The notes below the pieces were generated by a model. That model was not told where the DNA came from, did not search any database, and saw only the letters and a program-made list of their open reading frames with translations. This document shows positions 53,140 through 64,000 of a stretch of DNA of 64,000 nucleotides, one piece after another. The stretch covers positions 186,001 through 250,000 of the forward strand of contig JAXCGZ010001906.1 of assembly GCA_037179515.1 (NCBI GenBank), read 5' to 3'. The stretch comes from Halocaridina rubra. Taxonomy: Eukaryota; Arthropoda; Malacostraca; Decapoda; Atyidae. Within the stretch, counting starts at the first letter, position 1. Every line of letters begins with the position of its first letter. The position numbers and the translations under genes are program-made.

Positions 53140-53590
53140 CATCATACGAAATAGTGTTCGATAGCGTACAATGTATTGGGGTCGCAGCTACGTGAGCTAG
53201 CATATATATTTATATTTCCAATAGTTTCATGATTTTATTGATAAAAAAAATTTATTTATTAGCCTAAGAATAATAAAACAGTAAAAAATAGTAAAAAACA
53301 TAAATACTAACAGTATTGCAACATGTAAAATACGATACCGCTATCAGCGTTTTGGACAAAGACTCGTTCAGTCTAACTCACATTTTGCTTGTGTTTGATA
53401 GCGTACAATGTATTGGGGTCGAAGCTACATGAGCTGGCATATATATTTATATTTCCAGTAGTTTCATGATTTTATTGATAAAAAAAACCGTATTTCTTAG
53501 CCTATAAATAATATAACAGTAAAAAATAGTAAAAATCATAAATACTAACAGTATTGCAACATGTAAAATACGATACCGCTATCAGCGTGT
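53140..53590. repeat. Internal tandem duplication in the Tigger element, period about 235 bp
   Basis: TTCGATAGCGTACAATG...TTTCATGATTTTATTGATAAAAAAA, then CCTAAGAATAATAAAACAG and ACAGTATTGCAACATG occur at about 53155-53345 and again at about 53393-53590. A third, partial match (CCTAAGAATAATGAAACAG) lies at 52783. Confidence 0.75.
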
Positions 53591-53713
53591 CGGACAAAGG
53601 CTTCCACCATCTTCCATTGTCTCGCCTCACTCATGTGCGCCATTCATGTTGTGCTTATTATTATTAATATGTTTTGCTTGTGATTTTTTTACTCGCATAT
53701 TTTAACTTTTGCA

Positions 53714-53863
53714 GTGCCTCCCAAGCATCCTTCATCTTCTAAGGCTTCTTGTAGTGAGCCTAAGCGGCAAAGGAAAATGTTAACCATTGTAGATAAAGTG
53801 AAACTCTTAGATGTGTTGAAAGAAGGAAAAAAGTGTGTGGATGTCGGCCGCTATTTTACGTAA
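53714..53863 (+). pseudogene. Tigger transposase N-terminal stub
   Basis: The frame starts at GTG, probably once ATG (GTGCCTCCCAAG), and reads about 49 codons to a TAA at 53861. It includes PKRQRKMLTIVDKVKLLDVL and KEGKKCVDVGRYF. This matches the first helix-turn-helix of the pogo/Tigger and CENP-B DNA-binding region, which binds the terminal repeats. The rest of the transposase (second HTH, DDE core) is absent, so the element could only move with help. Confidence 0.72.
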
Positions 53864-54143
53864 ACGTAAAAATTATTGTAAAATATGGAACCTATTAATG
53901 TCAAGTCATCATCACCTCATTCATGGTAAGTTTCCCTATCACTTTCATAAAAAAATTACGTTGCTTGCTGTTATTTATAATGTAAAGGGTGATTTTTTAA
54001 CAGTACAGGGAGGGTTTATACAATGTGAACGTAAAAATACATTAAAATATCTATGTACATATAGGCTGATCCTACTCCGCGGATTTCCGGGTTTGCGCCG
54101 GGTCCCGGAACCGAACTACCGCGATAAATGAGGCAACACTGTA

Positions 54144-54239
54144 TTCACAATTGCAATATATTACTTGTAGGGGAGGCATTGAGGTTTTCTTAACTTAAAT
54201 CTTAAAAGCTAAAGACACAACAATATTTCCTTTTTTCCT
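54144..54239. other. Remainder of the ~160-bp tandem repeat and flank
   Basis: TTCACAATTGCAATATATTA continues the tandem repeat interrupted by Tigger; after about 54165 the similarity stops. Confidence 0.6.
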
Positions 54240-56183
<1,944 letters not shown>

Positions 56184-57125
56184 TGTGGTGACTATTCCCA
56201 GAATGCCTGCTTTCACCTGTCGATGAATAGTCTACCCTAAGTTTTTGCAGGCTACCGTACACAATAATATTTACTCAACCAACTTCAAATAAAGTTGGAC
56301 TAAAACTTACTGGCTTATAATTCAATGTAACGGACAAACTGTACGGTACTAAAGGGGAAGGGCGTGAGTTATTTTTGCTTAATAGTAGTGGAGAACTCCC
56401 ACTGGTTAATGACACAAATACACTAAATAATATTGGACTGAACACTGCATAAATCCAGTCTTAAATGAAAGACTCATCGATAAAATATAAAATATTGAAA
56501 AAACTTAATATTATAATGGAGAGCAATATTTCAGCTTAACAGAAAAGGATAAATTTTACTTTAGTTTAGGCGGCAATAAGGTAAATTTTACAAAAATAAC
56601 AAAGAGTTATAGCTCCAGGCACAACTGCTGGACACATCAAAACAAACAACACTTAATATCAAAATAATGATTGTTCAAAATCAAAGAACTATATACAGTA
56701 TTGAAACAGAGTCACTGCTTGACAAATTCGACAGCACTAGTCCAAGGGGCAAAATGGGAGGCTCGTAAATTTACACGAATTTTACGAGTCTCTAACAATA
56801 GGTCCTAACCTGGTGCTGTCCTCAGAGAGAGTCCTCGTCCGTTCTGTGAACAAATCAGACGAGCATCACATTCTAAAATAAAAGGATATATTTCTATCAT
56901 ATTTTACATAATTAAGGATTTCCTAAGATTTAGATTAACTTTACAAAAAAATCCCATTTATTCATGAGAAAATGATGAAATTAATGACAAAATAAATGAT
57001 GGTTATAATATAGTCTCTCAAATGAATATATTCAGGTAGGTAAATGCAATACTACTTATGGCATTACAATAAAACACACACAAGGTATAACTAATGAAAC
57101 TGTGTGTGATAGACAGATCACCACA
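56184..57125 (-). repeat. 3' LTR of the BEL/Pao element
   Basis: 942 bp. On the minus strand it starts TGTGGTGA and ends TCACCACA, an 8-bp inverted terminal pair. It is preceded by a purine tract and lies downstream of the pol remnant. Only this LTR is visible, so its length cannot be confirmed against a partner. Confidence 0.72.
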
Positions 57126-57135
57126 CTCTCCCCAC
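57126..57135 (-). promoter_or_regulatory. Polypurine tract of the BEL/Pao element
   Basis: Minus-strand TGTGGGGAGAG lies directly before the LTR start TGTGGTGA, the expected site for plus-strand priming. Confidence 0.6.
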
Positions 57136-57221
57136 AAAAAGGGTAGGAAGCTAAATTAATCACATGTACAAACATAATAAAGTAGAACAAAAACAGAAAA
57201 TTCAAAGGCATCATTTACAAC

Positions 57222-58504
57222 CTATCCTACTCCAACTGAGTTGAAGGGTCTAACAAATCTGACTCTTACCTCTGGTATAGGAGGGGGAACTGGTTGAGAG
57301 ATCGCCTTGCCAACTGCCGTTTTACACAAAATACATGGTTTTAATATTTTCTTCACAATAACTCTACCTTTAGAGATCCAAAATTGTTTCCTAAGTCCTG
57401 ACAACATTTGTCCTAATCCACAATGATGATGTTTGGCAGGTAAGTAAATTGGAAATTGTGCTTCAGGAGATAGATCTGAATTCTGTAATCTACTGCCACA
57501 ACAAATTAACTGATCTTTGTTCAAATGTAAATCTAATTGTTTGACTAAATTGATGAGTTCCAAAGCTGGTTTAGCACTTTGCTCAGGTCATTTCAAAAAT
57601 GCAAATAAAGTAGGAAAACTTTGCAACTGGGCTAATCTAATACAAGCATTAAGAGTTTTCAACCTGAACTTGTCGTGGAAATAATGATTACAGAACTGCT
57701 TTAAATATGACATGATTCTCATAACTTTAATAAGAGATGAATATTTACTCATCTCAAAATGAGGAAGTATGGGTTCATTAACATTAGGTTCTGTTAAAAT
57801 CTCATACACTACTGTAGAATTAACAATGAACTCTTTTTGTTGTGGATATTCTGATGGATTAAGCAAAAATGAAGGTCCATGTCTCCACAAGACATTGCTA
57901 TTCAACTTTGATACACTAACACCTCTGGTCAATATATCTGCAGGATTCTCTCTAGATGGGACATGTAAAATGTTCAAATCAAACTTAGATCGCAAATTGC
58001 GAATTTCACACACTCTGTTTCTCACAAAAACATCTGATGATGAATCATAATACACCCAATTAATGGCAACTTCACTCTCACACCATATAGTGCAACCTTT
58101 GAATGCTAATTTCTCATTACACAAGAGTGTCTGAGCCAATGCTGAGGCTAAAGTAAGTGAGAGTAACTCTAGCTTAGGAATGGTGAGTGGAGGATTTGGT
58201 GATGGTCTTACTTTACTCATAATGATATCACTAGATTTTCTTCTTAAGTCCACAGCATATGTAACTAATCCATAAGCTACTTTAGATGAATCACAAAATA
58301 TGTGCAAATCTGATACACCAGGGATAATTACAAATCTAGGATATTGAATGGTTGACATCTGATTCAAATCTCTGCTAATAACTGAAAATTCTTGTACTAA
58401 GGGTTCTGGCAAAGGTTCATCTCAAGAACACTTACTTCTCAATAATTTTGAAATGAATAACCTTCCCTTGATCAAGATTGGTGATAACAATCCTAATGGA
58501 TCAA
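57222..58504 (-). pseudogene. BEL/Pao pol C-terminal part: RNase H and integrase zinc domain
   Basis: From 58504 the frame reads FDPLGLLSP (end of RT), then a TGA at about 58422 where Trp is expected. The RNase H follows: DLHIFCDSSKVAYG, PKLELLSLTLA, IWCESEVAINWV, HVPSRENPADILTRG. The family normally has Asp where CES now stands. A second Trp-to-TGA is at 57588. The integrase H2C2 domain (HHHCGLGQ, LRKQFWI, KPCILCK) is followed by PFNSVGVG and a stop at 57222, just where the DDE core should begin. The core is absent. Confidence 0.87.
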
Positions 58505-58690
58505 AGAGTAGTTGATAATTGGAATTCGCTAAGCGAGGAGGTAGTTAATGCTATCTCAATCCATAGTTTTAAGGACAGGTATGATAAGTATCACTAAGTC
58601 TAAAAATGGAACCGATCAGGAGACGGGAAGATACGAGCTTTGGGCTCTTTCCCGTAAACACAATTAGGTAATCACAATTAGGTAATCACA
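58505..58690 (+). mobile_element. LINE A copy A14: very short 3' stub inside BEL pol
   Basis: 186 bp comprising the last ~30 codons of ORF2 ([18 protein letters not shown] to DKYH), the 3' UTR and two terminal 14-mers. It interrupts BEL pol between SVIAS and FDPLGLLSP, on the opposite strand. It shows how short these 5' truncations can be. Confidence 0.93.
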
Positions 58691-60765
58691 CTAGCAATTA
58701 CAGATACAACTGATCTCTTGGTGATTTGATGATGCACACACTCCTCCTTGCACACTTTCTTACTGGAGTACAATTTGATTTCATCGTTTAAAACATTCCA
58801 GGAAATTCCTAAAACATTTACAATATTCAGATCCAATTGGTCATGATTAACACCTACTTCATCATTAAATTTTACATCATTACTCACCCAACCTTGTAAT
58901 GGCATAGAGGCTTCTGCTAAAATAGAATTTACAATGGGATGCTCTGTTTTTAACTGTTCAGAGTCTGAATAGGAACAAACAAAGCTATCTACATAGAAAT
59001 GAGAGATCAGAGACTTAGCTACTGGATGTGAATGTGTCTCCAAGTGATATGTGAGAGTTTTCTGAAGCAAAAAGGGAGATGATATTGTACCAAAGAGTAC
59101 TACTTTAAATCTATAGGTAACTACCTTCTGAAGTGTTTCATCCTCGAACCACAAGAATCTACAGAAATATCTGCAGTTTGGCAAAATACTTATAGATAGG
59201 AAGGCTTTGGAAATGTCTGATACAGCAGCTACAGGGTTAGTACGAAATTCAATGAGTGAATCAACAAGTTTATGGGTTAGGCTTGGGCCTGTTAGTAAAC
59301 ATTCATTCAGACTCCTTGATTTTGAATCGGCTCTACTAGAAGCATTAAACACTACTCTAATAGGAGTGGTAGGAGAATTCTTGTAAACTGGATGATGAGG
59401 TAAGTAATGAGTCAATCCATCTGTAACTGAAGGGTTATCAATATTCTCAATGAATCCCAATTCAATGTACTCATTAAAAATCTCCGAGTATTGTCCATAA
59501 AGTTCTGGATGAGTTGCAAAGGATTTAGCTAATGACATGAGCTGACCATAAGCTATTCTATAGCTAGTTGCTGGTCTCTCAGTGCCCTTTAAGGGTAATT
59601 CCACAAAATACTGATTGTCTGCCTTCTGGCAAGTGGACTCAAAATGACTCACTGATTGTACTTCCTCAGGTGTTAAAGTTTCATTCTTAATACCAATAAC
59701 ATCTAAACTCCAAAGGTTCTGAACTTCGGACCCAAGGGTTTGTACTCCTACACGAGCACAAAGCACATGTTGCCCATTAACTGTGTTAACTGTCTGAGAA
59801 CTAGTTGCCCACTTTGGCACAGGTCCAAATATAATCAAACCTGCTGGACTAGACAAAAGTGTAATTCCGGAATAGAAAGCACGATTGGTCACAAATCTAG
59901 AATAGTAATCTGCATCAATTACCATACCTATGTCACTAATCACATCAGAATCAATGTTAGGATCTGCAAGTTTGATCCCCTTTTTTGTGAGTGTTTCTGC
60001 AACACTAGCAATGCCAGGTACATATAACGTAGTGTTAACCTTATCATAGACGACAGCATAAATAGGAATACGTTGTGTACCAATGCGTACTGCAACACGA
60101 ATGACGTCACACGAAATGTTTTCGGCTTGATTACCAAATGAAGTCAGTTTAAGTGAGATACAAAACACTGGATTGAGTTTAAGGCGCTTTACTACTGCAG
60201 AATGAATGAAAAACAGTTGAGCACCGGTATCTAAAAACATCCTAACTGTTTCACGTACCCCAGCACCAGAAATCTTAACAATTGCTGTAGGAAGTGCTAC
60301 TGAAGTAAGTGGAACCTTATTAGTCTGGACATCTGTTTGAACAGAATAAGCGACACTGTCATCTGTTCCTGACAGGATTCTAAACTTATCATCCACTACT
60401 ACTTGATTAGTGGGAATGTTACTGTTAAGGTTAGTTCCATTATTAATAACTGTTGGGGCATTAGACGTAACTGACACTTGATTAACTGCAGTACTACGGT
60501 TGGTTTGTTTTATGCAGAGAAAGGTATGATGTTTGCCATTACAATTTCTACACTCAGCCGTCTGTCTACACTGTGAGGCTCTATGGCCTTTCTGCATACA
60601 CACGAAACATAGTTCTAACTCTCTAACTCTGTTCTTCCTGGCTTCATGAGTTGTGTAATTAGAACAAAACTTAGTATTATGAATATCCTTACAAAGGAGA
60701 CAAGGTTTGTTCCAAGTACTTGAATTGCTAGATGACGAATTACTTATTTTGAGTCTGGGACACAA
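58691..60765 (-). pseudogene. BEL/Pao pol: zinc knuckles, protease and RT
   Basis: An open frame of 695 codons. Zinc knuckles: CLLCKDIHNTKFC at residues 22-34, CFVCMQKGHRASQC at 53-66 and CRNCNGKHHTFLC at 72-84. An aspartic protease shows FLDTGAQLFFIHS with DTG at 179-181. The RT region has PIRVVFNASS, AVSDISKAFLSISI and FYVDSFVCS; the second Asp of the YVDD box is Ser here (BEL relatives may have Asn). The gag frame upstream is joined by a frameshift near 60750. The RT end is cut by the LINE A stub. Confidence 0.88.
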
Positions 60766-61505
60766 CTACTTGTTTAGGTACTGTACTAAACCTATGATTA
60801 GAATTTGTACTAGAATTCTGACTAACTACTACTTTAGTTTTGGAATGTGCATCAGAATGTGAAACTTGCTTATTCCTAGGCTGATCAGAGAGAATACGAG
60901 AACATTCCATGACCTTGATAAGGTGTCCAATACCATCCTTCAATTGTGTAATAGTCAAAGTATAAGTACTGTACTTATTAAAAAGGTACTCTAAAGTTTT
61001 AGGACTAAGTTTCTTAGCAATTATGTCTTTTATTAGGTAGTCATCACAAGGTACTTGGGTTACACCCTCTATTTGCATCAACAAACGTTGAAATGTTGAC
61101 TGAAATTCAGTCAACTCAGTTAAATTATGTTCAGGGGGTTTCATGTCCATCAAATCTAAATGTAATTGTTGAAACAAAAGGTCATTGTCAGCAAAACTTT
61201 TCTCAACAAACTTAATGCTATACTGTAATTACCACTAGTTATGGGAAGACCTTCAATGGTTCTATAAGCTTTACCTCTCAAATAAGATCTGAGCATGCTA
61301 AATTTCAATACTGGCTCAGTGTCTTGACGACTATCAATTAAACTACTAAAGGAATCCCCAAAACAATCCCACTACCTCAACTGACCATCAACTTCAGGAA
61401 TCTTAATCTAAGGCAACTTAGGGTGTTGAAGGGGTCTAGCAGGTACCACTGTCTGACTAGGAGCTTGACTAGTTGTAGCTTGTGCTTGACTACCAAAGGA
61501 TGCCA
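60740..61505 (-). pseudogene. BEL/Pao gag, frameshifted
   Basis: The likely start ATG is at 61505-61503 (MASFGSQAQ). Stops follow near 61409 and 61371, then a stretch resembling the DUF1759-type gag of BEL elements (DSFSSLIDSRQDTEPVLKFS, LRSYLRGKAYRTIEGLP). A frameshift at about 61212 precedes the open part 60740-61177 (LTELTEFQSTFQRLL, LIKVMECSRIL). Gag forms the particle in which reverse transcription takes place. The end of this frame overlaps the pol frame by 26 bases. Confidence 0.8.
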
Positions 61506-62322
61506 TGAAAACTTCCTTTGCTGATGCACTAAAGGGGAATGTGGCAGTAAATAATAATAATAACCTTTATTTCCATTTCAATACAATGGGTATTCGTCAG
61601 CCAGGGCAAGTCCCAACCCCCCACTGTGGTGTCCAAGCACAGCAGTTCCTGCCAGTAAACAGCTTAAACTCTCGGTCTTGGACGGGAACCGATCTTTGGA
61701 CCTCGTGAATGCGAAGCCAGCGCGTTACCACTGTACTAGCCAGGCTGTAAAGGTGGTGGCACTGGAAAACATACAAACAGTTGACTATAAAGAGACAGTA
61801 ATCGAAAAAATGAAAGATGTTGTGATGGAAAGGGCAAACCCACTCATCAGACAGGCACTTGATAAGGAGAAGACAGTGGTAATCTCAGGCATAAGCGAAT
61901 CCCAGGAGCCAACATGGCAGGGGAGACTTGAAGAAAATAAAGCTAGGGTTGTAGACCTGATTAGAAAGCTTGGAGTAGTATGTGGTCCTGAGGATATTGT
62001 AAACATACACCAACTAGCTAAATATTCGAGGGAAGGAAAGCCGAGACAAACAAAAGTAACCTTTGAGAGAGGGGAAACATGTAGGGAAATATTGTTGAGA
62101 AAAAAAAGTCTAAAAGACCTTCAAGAATTCAAAGAAGTGTTCATTAGAAAATACAGAACACAGGAAGAGATGGGAAAGATCAAAAACTTGTTGCAAGAGG
62201 CAAGAAGGTTAAATGATGAAAGAAATGAAGAAGAGAAGAAAAATTTTCATTACAGAGTTCTTCCAGACAAAGGGGAGATAAAGAAGATAATGACAGAAGA
62301 TCAGGGGATGGGGCCTCATTAA
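61506..62322 (+). pseudogene. LINE A copy A15: ORF1 C-terminal part, split by a SINE
   Basis: The part before the SINE is MKTSFADALKGNVAV. After it, 61742-62322 is open with AVKVVALENIQTVDYKE, VVISGISESQE, DLIRKLGVVCGPEDI and EVFIRKYRTQEE to the normal TAA. The RRM-like region is therefore preserved but separated from the coiled coil, which is also missing through 5' truncation. The end overlaps ORF2 as in A13. Confidence 0.85.
61552..61741 (-). repeat. tRNA-derived SINE inserted in LINE A ORF1
   Basis: On the minus strand the head has an A-box-like TGGCTAGTACAGTGGTAACG and a B-box-like GATCGGTTCCCGTCC. A body of about 110 bp and a (TTA)n tail (AATAATAATAA on the plus strand at 61551-61562) follow. 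The LINE reads GCAGTAAAAGAGGCTG without it, so the insertion point is clear; about two LINE bases are lost and no long target duplication is seen. Confidence 0.78.
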
Positions 62323-63548
62323 GATTGTTATACACAAATGCTGATGGATTAGCTGGTAAGGCAGTAGAATTAAAAGATAGGATTCATAACAGTAAGCAAT
62401 TACAGAGACTAAGTTGAGTGAGGACATAAACAGTGTCACAGTTTTTCCTAAGGGCTTCAGAATACTAAGGGTTGAAAGATCTGAGAGGACTGGTGGAGGG
62501 ATAGCACTGCTCATAAGTGAAAGGCTTCAAGTCGAAGAAATAAACTTGGCTATAGAAAGCGAGTTCAAGGAATTTCTTGTTGCTCGCATAAATACTGGGT
62601 CAGAGAGCATTATAATAACTGTTCTATACAACCCACCAAGGAACCAAAATAGGCTTGAAGTTTATGAGGAAAGTCATATAGGTACTATTGAAGTCATAAA
62701 CTCAGTTGTTAACATGGCACGGGAAAAAAAATGTAGGATTTGATTATGGGAGACTTTAATCATAAAGAGATAGATTGGATAAATCTTGACCCACACAGTG
62801 GTGAGGACTCATTCGGGGCAAGATTCCTAGATTGCGTACAAGGGAATTTCCTACACCAACATGTAATGGAACCAACAAGGGCCAGGGGTGGGGATGAGCC
62901 ATCACTACTTGATCTAGTGTTCACAGATAATGTGTTGGATATTGAAAAAATTGAGTATGAACTACCAATTGGAAAGAGTGACCACTGTGTGTTGTTGATG
63001 GAGTATATCATTGAAGATATTCTTCCTGAGAGTAGAGGCACTGAGGACATGAGGAGGAACTATCCGAAAGGAGATTACATCAAAATGAATGAGCTTTTTG
63101 CAGTTATTGACTGGAGAACCTTATTTTACAACAAATCTGTACAAGAAATGTATGACATCTTTAGTGAGAAATATGGGAAGATAGTAGATTGCTTCATACC
63201 TGTCACCAAAGTAGGTGTAATTCATGCCAGAGAGAAATGGTTTGATAATGGGTGTAAAAGAGCTAAGGAGCGGAGAGACAAATGCTGGAAAAGGTATAGG
63301 AGGAGAAAAAACATAAGTGCCTGGCAAACCTACAAAAGAGCAAGAAATGACTACCTAAGTAAAAGGAGAGAGGCAGAGAGAGACTATGAGAGGGACATCA
63401 CCAGGAAGGCTAAAGAAAATCCCAAGCTTTTCCACAGCTTTATCAGAGGAAAACTGAAGGAAAAAGAACAGGTTTTAAGGCTAAAGAGAGCGGATGGAAG
63501 CATCACTGAGACAGATGAAGAGATCTGTAAAGAATTGAACAAGGAGTT
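62320..63548 (+). pseudogene. LINE A copy A15: endonuclease and linker of ORF2
   Basis: The Asn block LLYTNADGLAGK is at the start. A 13-base loss at about 62395 then removes ADIVA and shifts the frame just before ITETKLSED. Next comes 62414-62743 (GGGIALLISER, NPPRNQNR), a frameshift in the A-run near 62735, and 62740-63548 open with IMGDFNHKEIDW, LLDLVFTDN, GKSDHCVLL and the basic linker. All endonuclease blocks are readable across the frames. The SDH block here shows that the TAG in A13 was a Lys codon. Confidence 0.87.
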
Positions 63549-64000
63549 TCAGTCAGATTGCAGTGATAGAAGCTCAAGGGTCGGTATTAGAGAACATCAA
63601 CCTTACAGCCACAGAGGTATGCAAAGTGCTGATGGATTTAGATGTTCATAAAGCTACAGGTCCTGATGACATATCCCCTCATGTGCTTAAAAAATGCGCA
63701 AACACAATATCAGTGGCACTAAGTATCATATTTAAGGAGTCACTGGAGTCGGGGGAGATTCCAAGATGCTGGAAACAAGCAAATGTGATACCTATCTTCA
63801 AAAAGGGAAGGAGGGATACGGCTCTGAACTATAGACCAGTTTCCTTGACCAGCATAGTTTGCAAAGTTATGGAGAAACTACTAAGGAAACATATCTCTCT
63901 TCACTTGGAATCCTTCAACTTTTTGTCAGTGAGGCAACATGGCTTCAGAGAAGGTAGATCAACAGTAACAAACTTATTAGAATTTTATGATGAGGTAAGC
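63549..64000 (+). pseudogene. LINE A copy A15: start of RT, cut by the window end
   Basis: A 32-base deletion at about 63558, between two copies of TCAG, removes the segment around VENTPPPQ and shifts the frame. After it, the [14 protein letters not shown] and NYRPVSLTS segments are readable to the window end. The catalytic boxes lie beyond the window. Confidence 0.88.

Larger units (their letters stand above)
52578..54141 (+). mobile_element. Tigger/pogo-type DNA transposon, non-autonomous
   Basis: Terminal inverted repeats are CAGTGTTACCCCAGTTATTC at left and, read inward, CAGTGTTGCCTCATTTATCG at right. TA flanks both ends (52576-52577, 54142-54143). The sequence inside the right end (GGTTCCGGGACCCGG, CCGCGGAGTAGG) is typical of Tigger ends. 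At 1564 bp it has only a stub of transposase. A stretch at about 52823-53110 appears foreign, and an internal duplication is present. Confidence 0.85.
56184..61505 (-). mobile_element. BEL/Pao LTR retrotransposon, defective
   Basis: In minus orientation the order is gag (61505 to about 60740), zinc knuckles, protease, RT, RNase H, integrase zinc domain, PPT and 3' LTR. The integrase core is missing, a LINE A stub sits at 58505-58690, and several stops and frameshifts occur. The 5' LTR is not in the window; LINE A copy A15 adjoins the gag start at 61505. It inserted into repeat R1. Confidence 0.88.
61506..64000 (+). mobile_element. LINE A copy A15, 5'-truncated, runs off the window
   Basis: It begins in ORF1 (MKTSFADALKGN) exactly at the gag start of the BEL element. 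The bases GATGCCAT at 61500-61507 belong equally to both elements. A SINE interrupts ORF1. ORF2 follows with EN and the beginning of RT. Confidence 0.9.

Noticed and set aside
52578..54141. Complete Tigger transposase gene
   Set aside because: Only about 49 codons of the N-terminal DNA-binding region are present; no DDE core is found on either strand.
60740..60765. Programmed frameshift between BEL gag and pol
   Set aside because: The overlap lies just before the zinc knuckles, not at a conserved gag/pol border, and the element has other frame-breaking mutations; decay is the simpler reading.

Overview
This is a stretch of animal nuclear DNA, most plausibly from an arthropod and perhaps a decapod crustacean. 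That assignment is inference: it rests on CR1-type LINEs whose ORF1 carries an SGNH esterase, a BEL/Pao element, a Tigger element, tRNA-derived SINEs and a very high density of (TA)n, (CT)n and (TAA)n arrays. I see no host protein-coding gene, no rRNA and no functional tRNA. Nearly all of the 64 kb is transposable element, mostly 5'-truncated and decayed, in nested layers.

Three element systems dominate. LINE 'A' is a CR1/L2-like non-LTR element. Its ORF1 has a coiled coil and an RRM-like part, its ORF2 has endonuclease and reverse transcriptase, and its 3' end is a repeated 14-mer, ACAATTAGGTAATC, running into (AC)n. It is present in about 16 copies. LINE 'B' is a CR1 element with an SGNH/GDSL-esterase ORF1 and a (TTCTTATG)n-type 3' end, present in three copies. 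There are two LTR elements: one with 916-bp LTRs that brackets 10390-29232, and a BEL/Pao element at 56184-61505.

Layout. 1-9480: LINE A copy A1 (+) faces A2 (-) across a 460-bp (TA)n block; A2, A3 and the near full-length A4 follow head-to-tail. 9481-10389: AT-rich DNA with an old LINE A 3' stub. 10390-29232: one LTR retrotransposon in minus orientation (14 mismatches between its LTRs by eye, CTAT target duplication, Leu-tRNA-type primer site, gag remnant), swollen by three LINE B copies and one LINE A copy. 29237-49881: nine further LINE A copies, all minus. Within this block lies a higher-order tandem array: two ~6.9-kb units of [A-short, A-long, spacer S, hybrid A, spacer S] plus a partial third. 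49882-52577: remnant of a third LINE, SINEs, microsatellites and a ~160-bp tandem repeat. 52578-54141: a Tigger/pogo element inserted in that tandem repeat at TA. 54240-56183: a second copy of a dispersed repeat, R1, whose first copy lies inside the LTR element. 56184-61505: a defective BEL/Pao element in minus orientation, interrupted by a LINE A stub. 61506-64000: LINE A copy A15 (+), carrying a SINE, running off the window.

No element copy here has all its frames intact, so the window is a record of insertion order and recombination rather than a working gene set. The most notable structures are the higher-order LINE/spacer array with hybrid LINE copies, the 18.8-kb nested LTR element, and the chains of LINE A copies in which each truncated 5' end abuts the 3' tail of the next.
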